Made by a program: the position numbers and the translations under genes. Shown here piece after piece: positions 22,447-34,440 of a DNA stretch of 64,000 nt. Positions within the stretch are counted from its first letter, which is position 1, and each line of letters starts with the position of its first letter. This DNA is from Toxoplasma gondii ME49. Its lineage: Eukaryota; Apicomplexa; Conoidasida; Eucoccidiorida; Sarcocystidae. Location of the stretch: contig NC_031467.1 in assembly GCF_000006565.2 (NCBI RefSeq), forward strand, positions 1,116,001 through 1,180,000. Direction: 5' to 3'. The notes beneath the pieces are model-generated. The model was not told the origin of the DNA, searched no databases, and saw only the letters and a program-made list of their open reading frames with translations.

Positions 22447-25182
22447 TCAGCTTTTGGCTTTTGCAGACGCTGACGAGTTCTGTGAAGCTTGTAACAAATC
22501 GGAAGCTGCTTTTAGGACGACCTGGGTTTGACGCTGTCGCGTGGCAACTTGTTCCTCCACAAATTTCGCCTTCTTTTCTGCCTTTGCTTTCCGTTCCATT
22601 TCTTCTGCCTGGGCGACTTTCAAATCTGCCACCGATGCTTTTTTCGAAACCTCAAGAGCGAGTGCCTCGTACTGCTCCCGGTTCCGCCGGTGACGCTTCG
22701 CCTTCGCCAGGCATTTCTGGGCCTCGACAATTGCGCGTTCACACTGCACAAGAGTAAACGCATGAGAACAACAGTTGTTAAATCACCCCTGGAAACGTGA
22801 GGAAATGCTGTCGCACGAATTCACACCCCCCCCTTGTTAAGCAACGGTCGTTTTCCTTCACACGACCATGGAAAGGACAGGTGTGTCCAACGATGTCCTG
22901 TCTCTCCACGAAAACATGGGTTCATCAGCCGGCAAATAGTGTACAGAAGAAACTGCGACAGCAGCACCTGGATACGACTCCAGGGAATCCTAATCCTTCT
23001 GTTTTCTGGCAAAAAAATGCTCCTACAGCCGCTGAACTGCACTGCTGGACGCCGGATTTATGACGACCTTGAGCGTGTAACACATTTCAATCAAATCACA
23101 AGTAAGGTCGCCGTCTCTCCCCTTTGCAACTCCAAGCCGCCCTCTAACAGCTCACGCAACAGAGGTACTGATATTTCAACCAAATCAATTACATATCTGG
23201 AATTCTTTCACCGGGTGGCAAAATCGCCTGCGGTCGTGTCCAGACAAAAACGAAGAAACATCAACGGGCCATGAACCACGGTTTCGAACAGACCGCAAAG
23301 TGTTTGGCCACGCCGCCGAGATCTCTCAGAAGACCGACAGACCATTTTATCCTCTAAACGAGACATTGTGTTCACTGCAAGAGCACAAAACGTCATTATT
23401 CCTCTCACATCTTCAACGGACTGTCGAATAGACCGCTCGTCGGCGAGAATGTCCTCAAGATCTCGCTGCCGAGCCTGCAGAATGCTTTTCTGTCTCGCGA
23501 GGCGGGCCTTTGACATCGAGAACAGTTGAAGAAAGGTGTGGTAGGATTCATTCCAGTCCAGGTCACTAGCAGTGGGACTCAGTCTGCGAAGAAAAGACAC
23601 CCACAGACGCATGCGTGACCCGGACAACGCACCCAGCGAAACTCCAGCCACACTGACATTCGCGGGAAACCGTGGCGTAAGAAACACTTGCCGACGGAGT
23701 GCTCGTACTTGTCTCCCCAACTTGCACGCACTTCCGGTTTTCGGAATTCTACTCCCGTTCGACTCGTTCTTTGTCGATTCTCACTTCCCTCATATCCACA
23801 CACTATCTGCAGAGGATGCGCCGTCCAACCATCCCGGCGTAACTTCTTCTGAGACTGACTTGGTGCTTGTTTCTTCTTCCTGGCTGACAAACGCTCGTGC
23901 AACAAGACCAGACAAAAATGCCGCCCCCATGGTGGGTGGCTAGGACATTCGTGTGGCGCTTGAATCTACAGAACGCCGGCGCATCGGCATGTCGAGAAGA
24001 AACAGTACACCCCTACACCGGGGAAAGCACGCTTTGTTGTCCACGTACCTCGCAATCTTCAGCGCTGCATTCATCAAAGACGTGAGCTCCACATTTTCAC
24101 TCCAGATGGCCTGGAGCGTCAGACCCTTGAGTAAGTCTTCCTCGCTGTGAGCAGACAGACGATCTGTTCCCTTCATTCCCGGTTGATTTGAATTAACAGA
24201 GAGGGTTCTGCCTCGTTTATCCTCGAATACTTTGGTATTTTTGTCCGAGGGCCTCGGACTCTGTCTGGAGCCCGGGTCAGCTGCAGCATCGCTGCTTTCT
24301 CTCGTGCAGGATTTCGACGCGGAAGTGCCAGACCCCCACCGCGGGGTTCCACCTCCTCCGTTGGCAGCGGGGCCTGACAGAAACAAATTTGCACTCCCGT
24401 ACGAGACAAGCAACGTATTGCAGCGCCACTCTTCCTCCCATTGAGAGTCCAGTTTATGCCGGGGAATGAGCACGAAAGAGATCACTTATTCTTCGAAAAA
24501 TGCGTCCACACAACTTCTGACGCCTGCTGACCCGAGTCTAGTTTTGTTGATGAGTGGGTAGCAGGTGCAGAGTTTTCCCGCCTTAGATAACACAGTCCGA
24601 TACATCGTCTTGTCCAGTAGAACGCAAGCACTGTACGTCACTTGAGCACACAGAAAGCCGCGAAGAGAGAGGGTCGAGTTGCCCAACACACCGGCGCTGA
24701 AAAATGCAAAGGCATAATTATGTTGCTGACCGCACTAGTTTTCCAGCGTTTTCCCGGTCCACCTAATGACCGCTGTCACGGAATCGCAGAAACGTACGGT
24801 GGCTGTTGCAGAGTGTCTCCTTTTTACCCCTGCACCCTTCCGTTCCACGTGAAGTTAAAGCTCAACGCGGACGCGGGAAGGCTGCAAAACAGGTGTGCAT
24901 GCACATATAGACGAATGACACGCTCTAACGGGGCAGTTCTACCTCCTTACAGGTTCCACTCATCGCTGTTGACAGATTGCACTTCAGTCTCTTCATCCAA
25001 CGCTCACCTGAACTCGCTAGTCCTCCTCCCTTCACTCGGTTTGCTTGCTCGTTTTTGTTCCGCTGCTGCTCTCGGGATGACGAAGGTGCAGTGGAATTTG
25101 AAGTAGATTTGTCTCCCGGCTGGGACTTGGGGAAAACTCCCTGCCGGGAGTTTGTAGCTGACGATGACTTGGCACCCTCCAT
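22447..25182 (-). CDS. THOC7-like subunit of the THO/TREX mRNA-export complex
   Basis: Four exons in transcript order: 25182-25008, 24373-24049, 23583-23409 and 22743-22447. All are GT/AG with phases 1, 2, 0, giving 323 residues. An in-frame stop lies 18 bases before the ATG. The last 199 residues match THOC7 in length and pattern. An N-terminal helix (EEDLLKGLTLQ, LTSLMNAALKIAR) leads across a junction into DLDWNESYHTFLQLF. A long coiled coil follows, with CERAIVEAQKCLAKAKRHRR and NREQYEALALEV, the counterpart of the human KNKEEYDALAKVI region. The C-terminus is a Lys/Gln/Ala coiled coil. THOC7 is a small coiled-coil subunit of THO, which couples transcription to mRNA packaging and nuclear export. 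The first 124 residues are a Ser/Asn/Gly-rich extension not found in animal THOC7. A second ATG at 24176 would give the 199-residue core alone. Confidence 0.8.
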
Positions 25183-26110
25183 GACAGGCAAATGACCTCA
25201 GGACCGGCAGACAGTATCTCAGCAGGGATTTTGCATCGTGGCTTCCGTGTTTGCGAAATGAGCGTTAAACAGAGAGCAGACCGAATGCGACGCGTTGGTT
25301 AAAATGGGAGCAGGAGTACGTCAGCTGCATTGAAAAGGGTGATTCTTCTACTCTACTACTGAGAATCACGGATAGCTCAACGGCGCGGCTTGCATCCGGG
25401 CTGTACCATGACCCACCGGCTGTATGTATAGAACTGCTCCACGATCCGGAGTTGTGTGAGCAGAACTGGAAGCCACTCTTCCAGCCAACAATTTTCGTAT
25501 GTTGCTTTCCTTGATTCAGTTTTGGTACACGGACAGGTAAATCATGCGTTCTCAAGCGGTGTCCGTACAACGAAATACGAGAAACGCGGTGTTCGTTCGA
25601 AGGGTAAGACAGCCATAAATTCTCGACCTAGTGCGAACATCACGGGGAATAGACAAGGGTCACACGAGGAAGAAAGAACTGATAAAACACAGAAAAACGG
25701 GCGTTAAGCTACAAAAAGTACACCTACCATCGTTTTCTGTGAGCGAGGGACTGCATGCAAGAAATGCGTGCATGCGTGCACCGGAGGACAAATGTACCAG
25801 AACTGTTGGCATTGTACACGAAGGATGACAGCGAGCAACAATCACCACGGGTTCTCCTGTTGCAACAGTTTTCCGCCCTGTGGAGCTGAAACGAAAGCTA
25901 GAAAGAAGGGGAAATCGGACTACACAGCAGTCTCGTTCGATGCTAACCCGTTTCTGCGTGTATGTACGGAAACACATGTTTACAGGGGTTACAGAACAGG
26001 CGACGTGTGGACAAGGTACACATGAAGCACACGTTTTTGAAAGCTCAAAGTCTGACGTCTTCGCTCAATCAGACTGGAGAGACAGTGGTCCGGGTTAGGG
26101 AGACAACAAG
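25183..26110. other. Intergenic, promoter side of the THOC7-like gene
   Basis: About 0.9 kb between the THOC7-like ATG and the stop of the upstream minus-strand CCCH gene. No coding region is supported. Short direct repeats of TGCATGCGTGCA type occur near 25755-25790. Confidence 0.4.
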
Positions 26111-27899
26111 CTAGCAGAACGCTCCATTCTGTGGATACTGACTTCTCGGGTGCTGCATCTGAAAAGCCGGTGTGCACAAGACCCCTGGGGAGGAGTGAAC
26201 TGTGTTATTGATGAACTGATTCCAGAAGGGTACCATAATGGGACAAATCTGGGAGGGGTTTTGAGGGAAGTAAGGCGATGTTGAAAGGCTTCCTGCGGGA
26301 GCGAGAGGAAGATATGCCCCTGGAGACGCAGGAGACGCTTGTACAGGGACCAGATGGCGAGCCTGTGCTGGAGCTGCATTGCAAGTAACAAAACTCCTGT
26401 CGACATGTGGAGTTGGAGTTGATTGTGTCCACGCGGGTTGATTTTCGGCATGAAAGAAACTCTGGAGTTTTGCGAAATGCGGCCATATCAAACCTTTCTC
26501 GTCATTTAAGCAGTTCTGTTGAAGTGCTGCCGCAACTTGAGGGTGGTCACTCAGCAAAGGCGTCTCTGGCGTTGACTCGCCCCCAACTACTTCCTCTACC
26601 TGTTTTGTGTGTTCTTTTCTAGTTTCCGTCTGATCCCCATGTTTAGGCAAAGGAATGAACAACGTCTTCGGAGGCGTATAGTCGGTCGAATCGGCCACAC
26701 TGTTCTGAATGGGTCCTTGCACGTTGGCCGTGGAGTCGACTCTCTGTGTTGTTTGGGCCTTTTTAGCACGGTAGGGTGATGGTGAATTTGGAGGTGTTAC
26801 GTATTCAACGTAGGGAGAACAAAAGTTGGGCTCTATGGTGTCCGCTTCACTCTCGTCGAGGGGGAGAACCAGGCGTTGAACCTCTCTAAGTTCTTGGCTT
26901 GTATGGGCATACGAACAGGCATCCCCCCTGAAAGGGAAATATAACGACAAACAACCGCTCCTGAAAAACCAATTCTTTGTTCTAGGTTCAGCACGCATGA
27001 CCATGCTTTTGATGTTGAGCACCCTTCCAGAAGTTTTTGAGCTCGATCCAACGTACAGGTAGTGCCTGTTTCATTCATTCCAGTAACATCAAAGAACCAT
27101 GCAGTAGGCGAACGCTGCTGTATTTTGTTCGTTTGCGTTCACGAAACTCACACAGCAGCAACTGTGTGTCACAAGTGGAAGCAATCGTAGTATTACCTTG
27201 CATTGGTGTCAGAGCCTTTCTCTATCAGCAGCGAAGTTGTTTTTCGTTTCAATCCCAGTTCCGTACAATGGAAACGGTTTGATGAATGTTATTCAGATGT
27301 ATAGTTGCATTTTCCTGGCTTTTTTGAACGCTCTGTCTACTTGAGAAAAGACAGTTTTATTGCAGGAATTCCTCTAGTGAGCTATCTGCGACTCACTAGC
27401 AAGAGGGGTTCTTCAACACTACATTGTGCACGACGAACTAATCAACCCGAGCATACAGAAAGGGGGAGCAGTTGCATAGTTTCAATTTTCAGAATTTTTC
27501 ATGTAATCAGCAGGGTGCAGCAGAGCTGTATTTCCCCTATTTCACATGTATTGTGTGTTCTCTCTTGTTCACTGTTCCTCACTGTAATTAGGTTTAGGTT
27601 CTCATGTACACCTGGTCTCTACAACTGCAGCATATCACAGAGGCAGTGGTCGCCCGCGCAACTTACAGTTTGCATCTGTTAGCCAGAAATGCATAACACA
27701 GCTTAGTTTTCCGAAGATCAGGTCTGGGAACCAATTCTGCCTCTGAATGTGCATATGCACAGGCACTGCCCGCTTCGCAGCTTCCTCGCTCGGTTATATA
27801 CTTGCACAGGCGCGTCTTCGTTAAACGGGCCTGCAGATAGCGGCCACACTTAATGGGACCGCGTGAAGGATTTTTGCAAGGAGATGATTGTAGACTCAT
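26111..27899 (-). CDS. Tandem CCCH zinc-finger protein (TTP-type), probable RNA-binding
   Basis: Two confident exons in transcript order, 27899-27667 and 26927-26111, joined in phase 2, give 349 residues from the ATG at 27899. The splice rebuilds the second finger, which confirms it. Finger 1 is LCKYITERGSCEAGSACAYAH (C-x8-C-x5-C-x3-H). Finger 2 is LCYAFLANRCKLGDACSYAH (C-x7-C-x5-C-x3-H). Each is preceded by the KT(R/K)LC lead-in typical of tristetraprolin-type fingers, and the linker length also fits that family. Such proteins bind AU-rich or similar mRNA elements and control mRNA stability or translation. The rest of the protein is Pro/Gln/Ser-rich and apparently disordered, ending in a Pro-rich segment with several aromatic residues. 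The frame is open upstream through an acceptor at 27929-27930, so an extra 5' coding exon is possible. Confidence 0.8.
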
Positions 27900-29895
27900 T
27901 GCGATGAGTAGGAGGCAGGGGCGTTTTTCTGACAAGAGAAGAATGGAAATTCTGCGGTGAGTCAGCGCTACCACTCAAGAGACGACTGTGGCTGGTTTCA
28001 TTCAAACGTCGGATGTGTGCGTCCCGAAAAATGCAAACGCGTTGTACGAATGGGAGGCGACGGCATCCGCTTGAGACGGAGCAAGAACGAAATATGTCAA
28101 CAACAGTGGGAGAAAAGTGAACCTCCTCGCCTGACACCGAAGTTTCTGCCAAGTAAAACAGGAATGCACTCACGTACTGTCTTTCTGTATGAGCTAGTTT
28201 GATGGAATTGGGATGCGACTTCGCAACCAAAAGTAGATGGACGAAGAGGAGCAGAAACTGAACCTCTGCGGCACAGAAGATGGAGAATGACAGTTTCAGC
28301 CGTATGCTTGCAGTACATGTATTTCTGTCATGCCCATACATACACGTGTAAGAAACTCGACAAGCACGCCAACGCATATAACATAGGTGGAAAAGAGACT
28401 TCGAGTGGCGGGAAAATAACGTGACTGCAATGTTCCGAAGTTGCTTTGCACAGGAACATGTTGACAAGTTAAGGGGAAGGAGGTTGTTTCTTCCCCCGCA
28501 ATGGCGTCGTGTCGCCAGCGTACCCGAAGAACGAGAGGAGAGGTGATCGAGCGATGAGTGAGTGACCACTCGAATCCCGCGCGATTGCGGGAGTGCTTCT
28601 TCCGTTTGCTGACACGCTCTACCTCTCGTGACCATTTTCGCCACGTCGCTGTCCACAGTTGTTCCTCCTGTTTTGACGAATCTCACTGACCCTTGTTCGG
28701 AATAACAATTCCTTGTCTTAGGAGTGGAAATACAGAGACAACCGCAGCAAAGTGCTGAGTTAAAAGCTTGGACACCTCTACCCTGTCTACTCGAATATCG
28801 TACATCGTGTGTACGAAGTCCGTACTTGCGGATGAAGAAATCTGACTTCCGGTGGATTCTACTGACTCCCCATACAGACTCCCTAGGTTAGTGAAAAACG
28901 ATGTTCTTTCCACCGTTCCAGTGCTCAAACATCCTACAACTCCATCAGCTGCTTCTGTGCTGTGTCATGCACTAGAAAACATAGAGAAAGACAACAGCAT
29001 CGACAGCGCTGAAAGTACTGTACAATCGTTTGTTCTCATTTTCGGGGTGGAGCCATCTCAGCGTTCACAAACGCCTCTAAGGAAGTCAGTTTTCCTGTTC
29101 CCCCCTGGCTTCTATGTCGAAAAGCGAGCATTCGTCAACTCCACAACGCAGTGGCAAAAATATGGTCCATCCCATTTGAGGAGCTTCCGTGAATGTTACG
29201 AATGATGGCAGCTCCTTGCTCTTGTGAAGGCCTAGCGCCGGTGCCACCGGCCCTTCACCGTAGATGAGAAATGAACACAGAAACGCACGGGAGGCTACCA
29301 GCCGACATAGGTAGCAGCTTTTAAATTATGAACCGCTTCCGCCTTCACGATCATGTGCGCTTGCACGCATTCCGTGGCTGAAGAGGCTAGGCTGCTTGTT
29401 CAAGTGACGTGGCGCGAACTATAAGAGAAGGTCGAAGGCCATTTTTCTGGAGGCGGTAGGTATCCCTGAAGAGGGAGTGTATCGTATTTGGTAAACTGAA
29501 CTGTCACTGAGATTTACTTCCATAACCATGGAATCACAGTTGAAAAACACCCTCCTCCACTCGGTTTCGCTCCCCCAGCTGTCTTCCTTGTTGGCAAGTG
29601 CTCAGTGTATCATCCTATAGTGCAACATTGGCATTTTAGATTGACAAGAAGAAATCACATAATTGACTTCTTCGCAGGTTGTATGAGGTCTGCATCGTAG
29701 AGCTCGTGGTCCATGGCCATTCTGTGACGACTGGCAATAGAGTACACTCCAACATGTCAGAAGTACTGCATATGTCCGGACTATCTCAAAGATGTCGCTC
29801 ATGTAAGCTGCTAGACTTATTCCCGCATATGCCTGCTCTTAGCACACTCATGCAGGGACAACTCCAAAATCATTAGGGCAACAAAGCCGTTCGTT
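27900..29895. other. Upstream region of the CCCH gene, possible extra exon
   Basis: Mostly without supported genes. On the minus strand, 28928-28691 is open and ends in a GTCAGT donor. That donor is in phase 1 with a strong acceptor (TTCTCTTGTCAG) at 27929-27930, which enters the zinc-finger frame. The frame contains an ATG at 28805, so it may be a genuine upstream exon of the CCCH gene. An opposite-strand open frame (28852-29205) overlaps it and is not separately supported. Confidence 0.3.
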
Positions 29896-30951
29896 TCACG
29901 AGGATACATGAGCTGCCGACAAGAGAACGGAAACCACAGCAGCGCACACTGACCCGAAAAGGCTGTAGAAACTGAGTGAAGACGACCCAGACTGTAACAC
30001 TTCCCCGGGCATCTCAGGTAAGGCAGCGGCTTCTTGACGATTCAATGGAATAAGGTAGTTCAGCTGCGACCGAAGGACAGCCGTTTGAGCATCTTGCAGT
30101 TGCCTGAGCTGTTCGATGTTTTGGTACTCTTCAGTGACAGTGTGATTCAGGGCTTCAACATCTTTCCTAATATCCTCGCGCACCTTCCCCATTAGTTCAG
30201 TAATACTAACGACGGCATTGACACCGTCCAGCGTGTGCTGAACTTCTTGCATCATGCCCTTTCCTTGGCTGAACAAGATAGAAAGACCTTGACTCGTGCT
30301 CATTTGTTTGAAATCATCGTCAGTTAGCTCTTCCGGGTTCTTTCCTTCTCCAATCACAGTGTCATCCTGTCGGGAAGCAGCTGCCGCAGTACCCTTCGCT
30401 TCTTGAGCTTCATTCTTGCTTGGTTCCTCCTGTTTCTCTGGCTGCGCCTCTGGCGCCTCCTTTGCTGCCGTCCGTTTCTCTACAGCTCCAGATGATTCTG
30501 ACTGTTGAGAGTCGCTTTCGTTCCCGTTCTGGTCTTCAGTTGCCGCTGGCGAAGTTCCGCCTTCCGAATCAGAGTCCTCTGCTTTTGTGGAGGAACTGTC
30601 TGCGTCTTCAGGGCTTTCTCCGAGGAGGCCCAAGAAGCTGGCGGGTTCGACGTCAAAATGATTTCCTCCATCGATTTCTGACAGTTGTCGCCTACCTGAT
30701 TTGTTGCGAATATGCTGTTCAGCCGAAAGTCCGCGGGACAAGTTACCCTCGGAGCGTCGAAAAGCTGAGACTGGCAAAAAAGTACATTTCTGAACCAGGC
30801 AACTGCACAGGCTTGCAAATAGCAAGAGGCATACGGGGCGACCTGGCAGGCGGGGTACACCCGGCCGTCCAAGCGAAGCCCTTGAAAACATGACAGAAAC
30901 CGCTTGACGCAAAAATGGAAACGCCAACTCAACGCAAAGTTCACCAAACAT
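29896..30951 (-). CDS. Predicted secretory or membrane protein with an RxLxE motif
   Basis: Single open frame of 351 residues from an ATG at 30951, with a stop immediately upstream. I recognise no named family. A hydrophobic core at about residues 40-54 (VCLLLFASLCSCLV) after a basic N-terminus looks like a signal peptide. Initiation at Met21 (30891) would give a more normal signal length. RQLSE at residues 88-92 fits the RxLxE export-cleavage pattern of apicomplexan secreted proteins. An acidic Ser/Glu/Gln-rich disordered region covers about 93-200. A coiled coil follows at about 230-300 (VREDIRKDVEALNHTVTEEY). A hydrophobic segment near the C-terminus (about 326-347) ends a few residues before the stop and suggests a tail anchor, transmembrane helix or GPI signal. 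Dense-granule or surface localisation is plausible but inferred. Confidence 0.65.
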   Translation of the reverse strand: MFGELCVELAFPFLRQAVSVMFSRASLGRPGVPRLPGRPVCLLLFASLCSCLVQKCTFLPVSAFRRSEGNLSRGLSAEQHIRNKSGRRQLSEIDGGNHFDVEPASFLGLLGESPEDADSSSTKAEDSDSEGGTSPAATEDQNGNESDSQQSESSGAVEKRTAAKEAPEAQPEKQEEPSKNEAQEAKGTAAAASRQDDTVIGEGKNPEELTDDDFKQMSTSQGLSILFSQGKGMMQEVQHTLDGVNAVVSITELMGKVREDIRKDVEALNHTVTEEYQNIEQLRQLQDAQTAVLRSQLNYLIPLNRQEAAALPEMPGEVLQSGSSSLSFYSLFGSVCAAVVSVLLSAAHVSS

Positions 30952-32430
30952 TCAGACTGACTAAAGTCATCCGAGCGAGAGAGTTCGCGAGATGGCGCAG
31001 CGCTAGCTGTCTCCGGCGGCCCGCGCTGGGGGAGGAAACGTCCATCAGACAGAGGCTCACGAATAATAATTACAGCATAGGCAACAACATATACAGGAAA
31101 ATTGGTGACAAGCAATTCACGAGGTTCGCTCCTCCGCGCAAGTTGTTTAAGTACCCAAACAGCGCATCCTGCGACGCGGACAAGACAGAAGCAGCGGAAG
31201 AACTCGCTGGTTCGGCGGTGGTGTTTGAGGTTCTGAAACGTTCAGGCTGATTTTTGCATTCCGGTGAGACACCAATTATCATCCTGTAGGTTCTTGTGAG
31301 CGCTTAGACAGGTATCATTCAGTGCATTTTTCTCATTGTCACGAAAAGCAAAGCTAGTAAAATTACGCTGCGTCGGCAGACAAGGAAGAGCTGGATCCGG
31401 CAAGTGAGGCATGCTAAGAAGACACGCATGCTTACCAGGCTTGTGGTATGCAACAACAGCTGAAACTGATGCCACTATGAGTGACCGTTTTAACTGTTGA
31501 TGCTTTTTTGCGTTAGTTTAAGGAACAAATTGTAATATTAACCGAAAATAGACGTAGAAATGTCACAATGCCGCACTCTGCAGTTATTACAGGGCCTCGC
31601 CAGCAGCGAAGGATTTCGGTTCCCGAGCAGCTTCAACCGTCCCGTTCATCGAAAGCTGCGTACCAAAGACTTAAGCTATGCTGGCAACCACTCAGCGACT
31701 GCACGACGCATTTTCAGTGACGTGGAAGTACGGAAGCAAGATCAGAGTTATTTACTGAAGCATTAAGCGACTTGAGCTAATTCCAGTTCCGTCGTATTTC
31801 CAAGCCGAGCCGTCACATAGCTATGCTTTCACTCGATGTGGCCGTTAAAACCGTAAGCCTGTTTTCCGGTAAGTGGCGCAAGTCCCTAAAGCAGCCGATA
31901 TCTCATACCTGCCTACTTGAGTAGCCATCTGGGAACATTGACAGTATGTACCGGCTAGGTTGTTTAAGGCGGTTACAGGATACCAAATACAAGAACGTGA
32001 TCCGGAAGTTGGGAGGCATTGTTGCCTTGTTTTTTGCACATTTCGTGAACAGACTAAGATGCGCTACTTCAGCGCCCTGTGAAATACCACGAAGGCGTAA
32101 ATAAAATGAGGGAAGTCAACATACTCCCAAATCTGTGGAACTGTGACTCAACCACCCCTACATAAATCGATACACCTTCCCGCAGTGGGCGACAAGTGGC
32201 CGAGTCAGTAGCGCAGCGTTAGGGGAAGAGTTTTGCTACGGTAGGGGAGCGAAAGCTTGAGTTTGGAAACAAACAAGCAAGATCAATGACAGATTGAACG
32301 CGACAACGCCGGCCTGACAAAAGAAGCCAAGGAGTTGAAGAACGACCAAAAGCATGTCACGAAAACAACAGGCCGATGCAACATAGGCTACCTTTCATCA
32401 CCGAAGCGGTAGATTTGTTCCAATAACAGC
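30952..32430. other. Intergenic, eEF1A 3' flank and upstream region of the secretory gene
   Basis: About 1.5 kb between two minus-strand genes. The left part should hold the promoter of the RxLxE protein and the right part the eEF1A 3' UTR. No supported coding region, RNA gene or repeat was seen. Confidence 0.45.
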
Positions 32431-34051
32431 TCATTTCTTGGCGGCCTTGACAGCGGACTTGGTGACCTTGCTGCCAGCACCAGGCTCCTTTTTCTCAACC
32501 GACTTAATGACACCGACGGCGACTGTCTGCTTCATGTCACGGACGGCGAAACGACCAAGGGGGGGGTAGTCAGTGAACGCCTCGACAACCATGGGCTTGG
32601 AGGGCTCCATGTTCACCATGGCAGCATCACCAGACTTGATGCATTTCGGGGCCTCTTCGAGGGTCTTTCCAGAACGCTTGTCCATCTTGGTTTTGATCTC
32701 AGCGAACTTGCAGGCAATGTGGGCAGTGTGGCAATCGATAACGGGGGAGTAACCGTTCTTGATCTCACCAGGGTGGTTCAGGACGATGACCTGAGCCAAG
32801 AAGGTGGCGCAGCCCTTTGCGGGATCGTTCTTCGAGTCGGACGCGACGTAGCCTCTCTTCAGCTCCTTGACGGAAACGTTCTTCACGTTGAAACCAACAT
32901 TGTCACCGGGCACAGCCTGCTCCATGACTTCGTGGTGCATTTCAACGGATTTGCACTCAGTGGTCAGACCGACGGGAGCGAAAGTGAGGACCATACCGGC
33001 CTTCAGGATACCGGTCTCAACTCTGCCGACGGGGACAGTTCCGATACCGCCAATCTTGTACACGTCCTGCAGGGGCAGACGGAGGGGCTTGTCGCTGGGA
33101 CGCTTGGGGGCCTCCATGGTGTCGAGAGCCTCGACGAGGGTCTTGCCCTTGTACCAGCTCATGTTGGTGGACTTCTCCACCATGTTGTCACCAACGAAAC
33201 CGGAGATGGCAACGAAGGGGACCTTCTCGGGGTTGTAGCCGACCTTCTTCAGGTACATGGCAACTTCCTTTTGGATTTCGTTGAAACGGTCCTCGGAGTA
33301 GTTGCAGGAGTCCATCTTGTTGATGCCAACAATCATCTGCTTGACACCGAGGGTGAAAGCGAGCAAAGCGTGCTCACGAGTTTGACCTGAAAAACAACGC
33401 AAACATCCACAACACCAGCTCGGTGACTTCGGTCATGTTGCCTGGGGTTCTCCCTTGGCTGCCCAGGAAAATTCCCGAAACTTTCCTCCCCGTCGAGTGC
33501 CACGACCACAAAAAATTGTAAAACCCAAAGTTTAACGCATTGGAACATTAAACTGAGTTGTCCCACAGCAGGAACGCAGTATACTACCTTGCCGCCAGCA
33601 CGGCACACTGCGTCCCGCCCCCCGCGGCACGAGTGTCGGCGACTCAAAAATCCATCGTACCTTCCTTGGAGAAAGCACCCTCGAAACCACCAGCCTCAGC
33701 AGGGACGACGAGAAGCGCAACATCGGCCTGGGAGGTACCGGTAATCATGTTCTTGATGAAATCACGATGTCCCGGGGCGTCGATGACAGTGTAGTGGTAC
33801 TTCGGGGTTTCGAATTGCCACAGGGCAATGTCGATAGTGATACCACGCTCACGCTCGGCCTTCAGCTTATCCAAAACCCACGCATACTTGAAGGAACCCT
33901 TGCCCATTTCCGAAGATTCCTTCTCGAACTTCTCGATCGTACGCTTGTCGATACCGCCGAGCTTGTAGATCAAGTGCCCTGTGGTGGTGGACTTGCCACT
34001 ATCGACGTGGCCAATAACCACAAGGTTAATGTGAGTCTTTTCCTTACCCAT
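32431..34051 (-). CDS. EF1A: Translation elongation factor 1-alpha (eEF1A)
   Basis: Two exons in transcript order, 34051-33661 and 33386-32431, joined in phase 1, give 448 residues, the usual eEF1A length. The GTPase delivers aminoacyl-tRNA to the ribosomal A site. Visible G-domain motifs are GHVDSGKS (G1), DAPGHRD (G3) and NKMD (G4), the last straddling the start of exon 2. Domain 2 and 3 landmarks follow ([33 protein letters not shown]), and the tail is Lys-rich. The splice restores the Gly-Gln-Thr-Arg-Glu-His segment found in all eEF1A proteins. The start context is CAAAATGGG, strong for a coccidian. The 274-base intron is a little after codon 130. Codon use is C/G-ending and strongly biased, as in highly expressed genes, and this also creates long antisense open frames that are not genes. 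Confidence 0.97.
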
Positions 34052-34440
34052 TTTGGCGGACGGAACTCAAACAACGGAAAACAAAAAAATTCACAAGGCC
34101 AACGGCAACCAGGAAAAATAAGCCCAAAACACAAAAGATTGTTTTCAGTTCAAGCGTCTCCATCCCACCCCCCCCCTGCCTCCGACTGGTGGGGAGAACA
34201 AGAGCGGAGCGGGACGGGGTGCTGCATCATGGATGCGCGCCCTCGTCCGCAAGCACCGCTGCCGGAGCGGCAACCGAATTTGGCGATGGCGCCTCCCCAC
34301 ATGCCTTCTGCGACGAGAAGCTGATGACGCCAGCTCAGATAGGGGTGGGGTCGTTCGCCTATTAATCCGTGCAACACCTTCGCAGCATCTCGCAGGTGGC
34401 ACAGCGAGTTCGTTTCAGCACATCAACAACGTCTGAGTAG
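34052..34440 (-). promoter_or_regulatory. Probable eEF1A promoter and 5' leader
   Basis: Position only: this is the sequence directly upstream of the eEF1A ATG on its strand. The proximal 100 bases read T-rich in the sense direction, and a C-tract lies on the plus strand at about 34168-34175. No TATA box is evident. A 5' UTR intron is possible but I could not define it. Confidence 0.35.

Noticed and set aside
27930..28686. Distal part of a 278-codon minus-strand frame upstream of the CCCH gene
   Set aside because: It runs in a different frame from the zinc fingers and lacks a domain. It probably represents intron or leader sequence.
28852..29205. 117-codon plus-strand frame starting with ATG
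   Set aside because: It overlaps the possible CCCH upstream exon on the other strand and has no domain or neighbouring exon. Kept only as an alternative.
32719..33390. 223-codon open frame on the plus strand
   Set aside because: It is antisense to eEF1A exon 2. The strong C/G-ending codon bias of eEF1A leaves few stops on the opposite strand.
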